DNA of 64,000 nucleotides from Peribacillus tepidiphilus. GTDB taxonomy: Bacteria; Bacillota; Bacilli; Bacillales; DSM-1321. The DNA is taken from NCBI RefSeq assembly GCF_009466385.1, contig NZ_WIAQ01000001.1, positions 1-64,000 of the forward strand, given 5' to 3'. The translations under genes and the position numbers were made by a program. The notes beneath the pieces are model-generated. The model did no database searches. It was not told where the DNA came from and saw only the letters and a program-made list of their open reading frames with translations. Below, one piece after another: positions 34,386 through 41,198 of this stretch (its first letter is position 1; each line of letters opens with the position of its first letter).

Positions 34386-34726
34386 GATCTTAACTCCCAT
34401 TACTTGAATTCATCCTTATTATAACGAAAGAAATAAGAATGAGGTACAAGAAATGAAGAAAAGCGCTCTGATGATGTAATAAAAGAATACATATTTTAGT
34501 TTAATAGACGTTCGCCCTTCCATTTTATTACACTCTTGAATCAAATATAGAAGGATGTAAGTTTTTAAAGCTTAGAATTTGTTGGCTGGAGTTAGACAAG
34601 CACTCAAGAAAAATGAACAAAGAATGGTTCCAACACGAAATAGCTTGTAGCTTCAACACCATCACCTTTTATTCCTCAATATGTTACAGAAAGGTTCAAA
34701 AAGTTTAAAAAGAAAGGAATGGGAAC
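34386..34726. other. Gene-free stretch before the kinase remnant
   Basis: 341 bases, A/T rich. It should contain the topB promoter and that of the kinase remnant, but I see no clear -35/-10 pair, hairpin or repeat. Confidence 0.4.
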
Positions 34727-35429
34727 ATGAATTTAAAAAAACTGGATGAAATGATAAGTAGCATACAGGTTATTAATAAGATCGATGCAGACGTGGAAGT
34801 AGTCAATCATTCACCATTGGTTATGATAGGTAAAGGCCGACAAGGTGCAGTCTTTCAATTATCAAGGGACATATGTGTAAAAGTGTTTGGTAATACGGAA
34901 GATTGTGAACGGGAATTATATGCCCTATCCCTCGGACAAGATTAACCTTTTCCCAAAAATTCATGCACATGGACCACTCTATATCGCAATGGATCTCATC
35001 AATGGGGTAGATTTACGTGAATACCTCCAATCGCAACCAATAACTCCCGAACTCTCCTCCAAATTAATTGAAATGTTAATCACATTTAAAGAAATCGGAT
35101 TTGAACGGATTGACCATCACAAGTGACAAATTTACCTGCTACCGGATGGCAATCTAAAAGTAATTGATGTAGCAAGGACTGTTTGGCGTGATCGCGTCTA
35201 TCCTTATCCACGTAAATTATTGACATCCCTTGGTGAAAAAAACAAAGAAGTGTTTTTATCTCATGTACAAGCTATGGCTCCCAAATTGTATGAAGAATGG
35301 TTACACTACATCCGAATGGAAGATCTTTCCCATCAAATCCTCCAAGTACTATTTGCTAACCCAACTACATTCGATAAAAATAAAAATCTAAGTAAAAAAT
35401 TGCTGACATCAAATGATGAGCAGAAATAG
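34727..35429 (+). pseudogene. Serine/threonine protein kinase-like gene (YrzF type), broken
   Basis: An RBS (AAAGGAAT) and ATG open a frame with the kinase glycine loop GKGRQGAVFQL and the lysine strand CVKVF. After residue 72 the frame stops; a one-base shift near 34940 restores FPKIHAHGPLYIAMDLINGV. A TGA at 35124 then interrupts FERIDHHK-QIYLLPDGNL, where other members have Arg, and the frame continues with VIDVARTVWRDR and PYPRKLLTSLGE to 35429. One frameshift and one nonsense codon therefore inactivate an otherwise full-length gene. Confidence 0.8.
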
Positions 35430-35887
35430 CTATTGTACTGTTCAAAGACACTCATAATTTGCTTCAGACAAGGCGTTTCAGACATAACACGATCATCCCC
35501 TAATAAAACCGCAAACGGCTCATTTCCAATGAAGCTTTTTGCGCAAAGAATAGCATGTCCTAGTCCTTTTGGTTCTTTTTGTCGTACATAAAAGATATTG
35601 ACCATATTGGATATTTTTTGAATTTCCTTTAAAATAGATAGTTGGCTTTTTTTTAAAAGCTCCTCCTCCAACTCATAGGATTTATCAAAATGATCCTCAA
35701 TGGATCTTTTTCCTCTGCCGCTTATAATGATAATTTCCTCAATTCCAGAAGCTACTGCTTCTTCAACAATATATTGAATTGTGGGTTTATCAACAATCGG
35801 CAGCATTTCCTTTGGCTGTGCTTTTGTTGCCGGCAAAAAACGAGTCCCGAGCCCGGCGGCGGGTATAATAGCCTTTCGTATTTTCAT
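35333..35887 (-). pseudogene. gtaB: UTP-glucose-1-phosphate uridylyltransferase, 3'-truncated
   Basis: GalU/GtaB enzymes make UDP-glucose and are about 290-300 residues long. Here about 155 are recognisable: [20 protein letters not shown] (nucleotide loop), [21 protein letters not shown] and AVLLGDDRV. After FEQYNS near 35430 the sequence no longer matches and ends in a random tail inside the kinase remnant on the other strand. The C-terminal sugar-binding half is missing, so it should be inactive. The start at 35887 follows GGAGG. Confidence 0.8.
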
Positions 35888-36048
35888 GATTGCTGCCTCC
35901 ATTTTTACTCCTTAATCTTTTATATGCAAAGGGCTATCTTCTCGTATACGATAAAAGCCTATTACTCAAAAACGGGCACCTGTCAGTTTAATGCAAGCAT
36001 GCGGCCTCGATAAAGTGAAACAGATATCAGTGAAAAAAAGGAATGGCA

Positions 36049-36077
36049 TAAAAAAAGAGACCAGTTGGCCTCATTTC
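36049..36077 (-). terminator. Terminator of the 42-aa gene
   Basis: Minus strand GAGGCCAACTGGTCTC hairpin followed by TTTTTTT; it begins at the stop codon. Confidence 0.8.
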
Positions 36078-36199
36078 CTTCTAAGGTTGGCTTTCGCCCA
36101 TTTTAATTTTTTTCCTAGGTTCTCTATTTGATAGGATAGTTTTTTGTATTGATCGAGGATGATCTCTACATCTTCTTTCAGCTTTTTTAGCTCGTCCAT
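36071..36199 (-). CDS. Small helical protein, 42 aa
   Basis: ATG with GGGAGGG ten bases upstream, then a highly charged heptad-rich peptide (MDELKKLKEDVEIILDQYKK, followed by LSYQIENLGKKLKWAKAN), which should form one helix or coiled coil. It has its own terminator overlapping the stop codon. Not recognised, but RBS, composition and terminator support a real gene. Confidence 0.65.
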   Translation of the reverse strand: MDELKKLKEDVEIILDQYKKLSYQIENLGKKLKWAKANLRRK

Positions 36200-36253
36200 T
36201 TTTCCATCCCTCCCATTACCAATGTATGTGGAAGGATGGAAACTAGAACTGTA

Positions 36254-36430
36254 CTACGTTAACTTACTTCCTATTTGCTGGAGCTTTTCCCCAACTGTAC
36301 ATTTTGTGATGCAAAACTTGTGGGCATAGGCCCTTCCAAATTCTTTCCGAAAATGGGAATATACAAAGCAATCCTTGCAATAGGATGATAAAACTTCCTC
36401 TACTTCATTGAAAATTTCTTTCCTTTTCAT
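36254..36430 (-). CDS. ypeQ: Zinc-finger domain protein (YpeQ-like)
   Basis: 58 residues. CKDC near residue 18-21 and HKFCITKC near 37-44 form the zf-C2HCIx2C-like pattern, ending TVGEKLQQIG. The internal ATG at 36430 has AAGAGAG nine bases upstream; the alternative ATG at 36454 overlaps the stop of ypeP (TAATG), so coupling to ypeP is likely in either case. Molecular role unknown. Confidence 0.72.
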   Translation of the reverse strand: MKRKEIFNEVEEVLSSYCKDCFVYSHFRKEFGRAYAHKFCITKCTVGEKLQQIGSKLT

Positions 36431-36453
36431 ACGAAAAACTCTCTTTCTGTTCA

Positions 36454-37107
36454 TTATAGCTGCAGCGTACTGCGAACAATTGTCCCTTCCAAAGCTTGGC
36501 TGGCGAGCTTATCTGCTTCACTGTTTTGCTTTCTTGAAATCGTTTCATACTGAGGAAGGATGGACAGCTCTTTGATTTTTGCTTCAATACGGTCAAGCCA
36601 CCGATTAAATTCCTCCTCAAAACAAGGCCAATCCCCCGCTAATTGATTCAATACCACTTGGGAGTCTCCTTTAAACGTAACAGGTTGATGATGGACACCA
36701 AGTTCCTCAAGAATCCGCATACCTTCATAAAAAGCAGCATATTCTGCTTCATTATTGGAATTGAGCTGCTCCATTCTTTTATTCACTCTTAATCTTAGCT
36801 TTTTATTATTTTGTGTATAATATACTACAATGCCGATTCCAGCCAGTGCTTCATTCTTTAAAAATCCTCCATCAAAATAGACCGTAACATCCTGAGGATC
36901 ATCCTTGATTTCCTCTAGGAGCTTCTTTAATTCTTTTTTCGTCCAGGAATTTCCTAATTCATCTTCAAACTCGATATTTGTAGCCCGATTCATGTGTTCG
37001 AGATCGTCCATAATTAAGAGAGCTTCATTCGCCTGAAGCAGTTCGGAGTAAAAATTAGCACGGGGCTTTTTCGAACCGTTATAGGTCCATTTTATTTTAA
37101 CTTTCAT
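36454..37107 (-). CDS. ypeP: RNase H-fold protein with N-terminal extension (YpeP-like)
   Basis: 217 residues. The C-terminal part (about 75-210) is an RNase HI fold with its four acidic positions: VTVYFDGG (Asp), NNEAEYAAF (Glu), FKGDSQVV (Asp) and NSEADKLA (Asp). The first 70 residues form a separate domain of unknown role. A weak RBS (GGGATT) precedes ATG 37107. It is co-directional and overlapping with ypeQ. B. subtilis YpeP has little or no RNase H activity as I recall; activity here is uncertain. Confidence 0.82.
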   Translation of the reverse strand: MKVKIKWTYNGSKKPRANFYSELLQANEALLIMDDLEHMNRATNIEFEDELGNSWTKKELKKLLEEIKDDPQDVTVYFDGGFLKNEALAGIGIVVYYTQNNKKLRLRVNKRMEQLNSNNEAEYAAFYEGMRILEELGVHHQPVTFKGDSQVVLNQLAGDWPCFEEEFNRWLDRIEAKIKELSILPQYETISRKQNSEADKLASQALEGTIVRSTLQL

Positions 37108-37214
37108 TATAAATCCCAACTTTCATACATTTTTTCAGAAAAAAACCATTTTTTCTTTTTTCACCTATTATGGATGAATGTATTCTATATTGTATTGACA
37201 ACTTCATAATTAAT

Positions 37215-37251
37215 GCGGTTCGCAAATTCCCGCTTTATCAAAACTAGGAGG
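37215..37251 (+). promoter_or_regulatory. preQ1-I riboswitch
   Basis: GCGGTTCGCA (37215-37224), then CCCGC closing the P1 stem, then the A-rich TTTATCAAAACTAGGAGG that pairs back into the loop as the H-type pseudoknot and contains the Shine-Dalgarno sequence. The layout equals the 34-base Thermoanaerobacter aptamer. Binding of preQ1 would hide the RBS of the ypdP remnant six bases downstream. Confidence 0.8.
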
Positions 37252-37256
37252 TCCTT

Positions 37257-37575
37257 ATGTTTAATGAATTGTTTGCCCTTGTGATTTTTTATTAGTGCTC
37301 GGTATTTACCGCTTCTTCGGTAAAACTGGACTGTTTGTCTGGATCGGATTTTCAACGGTACTGGCTAACCTGCAGGTCGTGAAGACCATCGAAGTTTTCG
37401 GACTGACCGCGACATTAGGAAACGCTATGTACGGTACAGCGTTTTTGGTCACTGATCTCTTAAACGAAAAATACGGAAAAGAAGAGGCAAAGAAAGCAGT
37501 GTGGCTTGGTTTTTTCACTTTGCTCTCCATGACCATTATTATGCAAATGGTACTCATGTTTAAACCACATGAAAA
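37257..37575 (+). pseudogene. ypdP: Queuosine-precursor transporter YpdP (VUT family), broken
   Basis: The ATG lies just after the preQ1 riboswitch. MFNELFALVIF is followed by a stop; one extra T in the T6 run at about 37284-37289 would restore the frame LLVLGIYRFFGKTGLFVW and further conserved text (NLQVVKTIEVFGLTATLGNA, FLVTDLLNEKYGKEEA). Similarity ends near FKPHE at about 37572, about half the family's usual 220-230 residues. So a frameshift and a 3' deletion have removed the transporter while its riboswitch survives. Confidence 0.82.
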
Positions 37576-37719
37576 GGCTCTTTTTTATTATTTTCTTGGT
37601 TCCTGTTCTCCATTTATTTTTCCTTCCCCCTTTCATCATAAAAATTTCTATTTATTTCAAAACAATAGACTGATATTATAGTAGGAAAATCAAAAAAATT
37701 TCTTCAGGAGGACATTTCA

Positions 37720-38121
37720 TTGATTGAGGTATACATAGACGGTGCCAGTGCTGGAAATCCCGGTCCAAGCGGTGCCGGAATTTTCATCAAAAACAACGGT
37801 CAAGTAGAACGATACTCCATTCCTTTGGGCGAAATGGAAAATCATGAAGCAGAGTATCATGCTCTTATAAAAGCTTTAGCCATCTGCGTTGAAAAAGGAT
37901 TCCAATCGGTTTCCTTCCGTACGGATTCTCAAGCAATTCATGCAGCAATGGAAAAAGAATTCGCCAAAAACAAAAAATATGCCGTTTTATTGGAAGAAGC
38001 CTTACGATACTCCAAGCAAATTCCTTTGTTTTTCATTAAATGGATTCCCAGCTCAGAAAATAAGGCAGCCGATGAACTAGCGCGCAGGGCCATTCAAATG
38101 AACAAGGAGGCGAACAAGTGA
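37720..38121 (+). CDS. ypdQ: RNase HI-like protein (YpdQ)
   Basis: 133 residues, a bare RNase H domain: IEVYIDGASAGNPGPSGAG (first Asp), NHEAEYHAL (Glu), RTDSQAIHA (Asp) and NKAADELARR (Asp). It lacks the basic handle helix of E. coli RNase HI. TTG start, supported by AGGAGG eight bases upstream; no ATG fits. Its stop overlaps the GTG of the exporter gene by four bases. Two RNase H-fold genes lie within 1.3 kb here, as in B. subtilis. Confidence 0.88.
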   Translation: MIEVYIDGASAGNPGPSGAGIFIKNNGQVERYSIPLGEMENHEAEYHALIKALAICVEKGFQSVSFRTDSQAIHAAMEKEFAKNKKYAVLLEEALRYSKQIPLFFIKWIPSSENKAADELARRAIQMNKEANK

Positions 38122-39050
38122 AAAAGAAAAGCTTCATTGCTGATGGCACCTTACTGTTTGTCGTATTTGTGTGGGGAAGTACGTTTGTATTAGTGCAGGA
38201 TGCCATCTCTTTCTTAGAGCCATTTAGTTTTAACGCAGTTCGTTTTTGTATGGCTTTTTTATTTTTATTGTTTTGGTATCTTTTTTTCTATAAAAAGAAA
38301 ACCTCGTTCATCCCTTCTAAAAGCTTGCTATTTTCTGGCTTTAAAATGGGGATCTGGCTGTTTCTAGGCTATGCTTTTCAAACCGTTGGTCTATTGACTA
38401 CGACACCTGCAAAAGCAGGGTTCATTACGGGTTTGAGCGTTGTGCTAGTACCTTTGTTTTCCTTGCTTCTCCTTAAACAAAAACCAAGTAGGAATGCTGT
38501 CATTGGAGTGGGATTAGCAACGGTCGGTCTTTATTTCATGACTATGGTAAAAAATGCTTCCCTCACACAGGGAGATTTTTTTGTTTTCCTTTGTGCTATT
38601 TCTTTTGCCATGCATATTATTACAACCTCAAAGCATGCCAAGCATTACCCAGCTCTTGAGTTAACGCTTACGCAAATAGCTACAGTCGCCTTGCTGTCCT
38701 TCGCTTCAAGCTTTATTTTTGAAAATGCAAACGAAATGTATAGTTTAGACGTTTTCTTACAAAAAGAAGTCCTATCTGCCTTGCTAATCACATCACTATT
38801 AGCCACAGCTTTTGCGTTTTTAGCCCAAACGTATTTCCAAGCCTATACTTCCCCAACAAGAGTTGCATTAATCTTTGCAATGGAGCCGGTGTTTGCGGGC
38901 GTAACGTCCTTTATGCTCATTTCTGAAAAATTCACAGGCAACATGATTGCTGGGTGCATATTCATCTTTTTAGGGATGATTCTAGCGGAGTGGCCAAGTA
39001 AAAATAGTCATTCTTCTACCCAGAATTTGGATACTAATCAAACTGTATAA
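38118..39050 (+). CDS. EamA/DMT-family transporter
   Basis: 310 residues, ten predicted membrane helices in two EamA repeats (about 5-145 and 150-290), with the typical FVWGSTFVL and MEPVFAGVTSF motifs. Probable efflux of a metabolite; substrate unknown. GTG start overlapping the ypdQ stop (GTGA), RBS AAGGAGG. A strong terminator follows. Confidence 0.85.
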   Translation: MKKKSFIADGTLLFVVFVWGSTFVLVQDAISFLEPFSFNAVRFCMAFLFLLFWYLFFYKKKTSFIPSKSLLFSGFKMGIWLFLGYAFQTVGLLTTTPAKAGFITGLSVVLVPLFSLLLLKQKPSRNAVIGVGLATVGLYFMTMVKNASLTQGDFFVFLCAISFAMHIITTSKHAKHYPALELTLTQIATVALLSFASSFIFENANEMYSLDVFLQKEVLSALLITSLLATAFAFLAQTYFQAYTSPTRVALIFAMEPVFAGVTSFMLISEKFTGNMIAGCIFIFLGMILAEWPSKNSHSSTQNLDTNQTV

Positions 39051-39051
39051 A

Positions 39052-39094
39052 AAGAGCTGTCCCAAGAGTGCCTGACTCTTGGGACAGCTTTCAT
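39052..39094 (+). terminator. Terminator of ypdQ-eamA
   Basis: AGCTGTCCCAAGAGT / ACTCTTGGGACAGCT, loop GCCTG, then TTTC. Confidence 0.9.
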
Positions 39095-39103
39095 GTAAGA
39101 GGT

Positions 39104-39370
39104 TTAAGAGAATAACCCTTTATTTTCTGCAAATTGAATGGCTTGTTCCCTGTTTTTCACCTTTTGTGTGGTTAATGATTCTAATAGAGATACATAAAAG
39201 CTTCCATCAAAACGTTTCTGGATTTTCAGCGTCATTTCGATACATGTATTGACCAGCCAATCTGGTGCATTTGTATATTGCTTCCCAAAATAGATGAATC
39301 CGATACTGTCCTCAGCAAACAAAAAGCCTTTCGACTCCAAATAAGAAATGTATTCTTCCACCGTTTTCAT
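39104..39370 (-). CDS. Conserved small protein, 88 aa (DUF6123-like)
   Basis: Soluble, mixed alpha/beta, with EEYISYLESKGF, GFIYFGKQYTNAPDW and FDGSFYVSLLESL. I believe this is the DUF6123 family, known only from Bacillaceae and without a function; that recall is not certain. GAGAGGG lies about twelve bases before the ATG. It precedes ypcP in the map but is downstream in transcription. Confidence 0.65.
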   Translation of the reverse strand: MKTVEEYISYLESKGFLFAEDSIGFIYFGKQYTNAPDWLVNTCIEMTLKIQKRFDGSFYVSLLESLTTQKVKNREQAIQFAENKGLFS

Positions 39371-39451
39371 GCAGATATATCCCTCTCATACTTTCGTTCT
39401 ATATCTCTTCTACATTTTACCTTATTTTTCGACAAAAACCTATCATAGATT

Positions 39452-40345
39452 TTACATTTGCATGACAGAGAAGGGATTCTCGACAAATCGGTAAACGGTT
39501 TTTAATTCGTTTTCACGTAAAAATGCGTTCACTTTTTCGTAGTCATATTGAAAAACCGATTCTTCAAGATTGCATTCAACCGGGACATCGCATTTGATTT
39601 CTGCAAGCCGTCTAGAAAGATGCAGAAGCTCAAGAGAAGCTTCAATTTTAGCACGTTGGGATTTTGTAAGAGATGGAAGGTTTTCTAAAATACCCTGTAT
39701 AGAACCATACTGCTGCAGGAGCTTGATCGCAGTTTTTTCCCCGATTCCTTTTACACCAGGATAATTATCAGATGGATCTCCCATTAAGGCTTTTAAATCA
39801 ATCATTTGCGAAGGAGTAATTCCTTTCCACTCTGTAAACGTTTCTTCTGTATGAACTTCGTAATTTCCGAACCCTTTTTTTAAGAGAATGACAGAAATGT
39901 CCTCTTGTATCAGCTGGAGAAGATCTTGGTCTCCTGTCAAAATTCCTATGCTACAATGTTCTCTATTCGTTTTGGCTAACGAACCGATACAATCATCTGC
40001 TTCATAGCCTTCAAGTCCGATATTTGGAATATCAAATGCTGAAACCGCCTCTTTTACAAGTTCAAATTGAGGAACTAATTCATCCGGTGGGGCCGGTCTA
40101 TTACTTTTATAATCTGTAAAAATCTCAGAACGGAACGTCTTGCTCCCCATATCCCAGCATACAACAACGTGCTTCGGTTCAAATTTTTCCACAGCTAAAA
40201 GCATATGCTTCAAAAAGCCCTGTACAGCATTAGTCGGTACCCCTTTTGAGTTGAACATAAATTGTCCACTCATGCTTGTGGCATAAAAGGCACGGAATAA
40301 TAACGCCATCCCATCTATCAATAAATAACGATCTTTTGTATTCAA
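39452..40345 (-). CDS. ypcP: 5'-3' exonuclease / flap endonuclease (YpcP)
   Basis: 297 residues, a stand-alone homologue of the 5' nuclease domain of DNA polymerase I. Metal-site acids: LLIDGMALLFRAF, CWDMGSKTFR, LEGYEADDCIGSL and ILTGDQDLLQL; the helix-hairpin-helix is GVKGIGEKTA. It processes Okazaki-fragment flaps together with Pol I. The TTG start at 40345 follows AGGAGTG by eight bases and gives the family's usual N terminus; an ATG eight codons upstream overlaps that RBS. Upstream lies the large array I. Confidence 0.9.
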   Translation of the reverse strand: MNTKDRYLLIDGMALLFRAFYATSMSGQFMFNSKGVPTNAVQGFLKHMLLAVEKFEPKHVVVCWDMGSKTFRSEIFTDYKSNRPAPPDELVPQFELVKEAVSAFDIPNIGLEGYEADDCIGSLAKTNREHCSIGILTGDQDLLQLIQEDISVILLKKGFGNYEVHTEETFTEWKGITPSQMIDLKALMGDPSDNYPGVKGIGEKTAIKLLQQYGSIQGILENLPSLTKSQRAKIEASLELLHLSRRLAEIKCDVPVECNLEESVFQYDYEKVNAFLRENELKTVYRFVENPFSVMQM

Positions 40346-40456
40346 TGAACATTCACTCCTTTTTTTCATCCCTTCATTTTATCACATGTTCAAGCTAATT
40401 GGAGTAAACATATTTTCATAGAGACTTTATTTAGGTAATAGAAAAACGTCCTCATG

Positions 40457-40843
40457 ATGACCGATAATTGGAATAACGACCAATATATCAGAATGACGGT
40501 TGATATATCCGGTCTAACGGTTGATATTTTGGTTCTGACGACCGATATTTTGTTCCCGACGACCGGTTTATCTTACTTAACGACCGATATTTTGTTCCTG
40601 ACGACCGATATATTCCTGCTGATGACCGATATATTCCCCCTGACGACCGATATATTCCTGCTGATGACCGATATATTTCCGCTGATGACCGATATATTCC
40701 TGCTGACGACCGATATATTCCTCCTGATGACCGATATATTCCTCCTGACGACCGATATATTTCCGCTGATGACCGATATACTCCCGCTGACGATCGATAT
40801 ATTTCCGCTGACGATCGATATATTTCCGCTGACAGTCGATTTA
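40457..40843. repeat. 21-bp phased array I (ACCGATAT family, 19 units)
   Basis: The G of (AC)CGATAT lies at 40463, 40482, 40502 and then every 21 bp from 40523 to 40838: sixteen perfect 21-bp steps in a row. The core is GA(C/T)GACCGATATAT with spacers such as TCCTGCT or TTCCGCT. The first and last units are decayed. It lies between the terminator of the truncated sulfurtransferase gene and the start of ypcP. Open frames on both strands come only from the period being 7 codons. Confidence 0.95.
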
Positions 40844-40858
40844 TCCAGCTTTTGTGAT

Positions 40859-40889
40859 GATCCCTCTTGCTTTCATCATAATCCCGCCA
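40859..40889. repeat. 21-bp pair J (AATCCCGC family)
   Basis: ATCCCTC at 40860 and ATCCCGCC at 40881, 21 bp apart, the same core as array E at 16.8 kb. It follows array I by one repeat length (22 bp from the last unit). Confidence 0.55.
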
Positions 40890-40926
40890 ATCGTTATTTT
40901 TCACTTTTAAGAGCTACCTTCGGACT

Positions 40927-41196
40927 CTAAAAAATAAAAAGAGTGCACAACTTATGTGCACTCAACCCAAATATTCTATTCTTCACAAGTGGAAGAGGGT
41001 GTCTTCCGCCATGCTCCTTCACTTCTCCTGAAAGATCCTTTTCAAGATCCATAAAAATAGCGCCCGGAATGTGGCTTTTCTTAAATTGTTGGAATCCGTA
41101 GTCTGGATCCCCTAATTTAAACCGACAATCCACAACAACTAAGTCTTCGTTACCCAGCCTTTCCTTTAACCAATCCTGATCAAAGAACACCATCAT
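40927..41196 (-). pseudogene. Sulfurtransferase (rhodanese), 3'-truncated
   Basis: FFDQDWLKERLGNEDLVVVD and HIPGAIFMDLEKDLS are the start of a 3-mercaptopyruvate/thiosulfate sulfurtransferase (about 280 residues). After GGRHPLPLV (residue 72) the frame ends in 17 unrelated residues. Both the first domain's end and the second, catalytic Cys-bearing domain are missing. The ATG lies two bases after the dynA stop, with GAGGGG as RBS, so it was the second gene of a dynA operon. A terminator overlaps its stop codon. Confidence 0.82.
40928..40966 (-). terminator. Terminator after the sulfurtransferase remnant
   Basis: Minus strand GAGTGCACAT..TGTGCACTC with TTTTTA tail. Confidence 0.85.
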
Positions 41197-41198
41197 TT

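Noticed and set aside
150..40889. Arrays as CRISPR loci
   Set aside because: Cores are 8-14 bp, spacers only 7-13 bp, and no cas gene is present; CRISPR repeats and spacers are each more than 20 bp.
40454..40930. 158-aa and 138-aa repetitive frames over array I
   Set aside because: Same reason: frame openness is a by-product of the 21-bp period.
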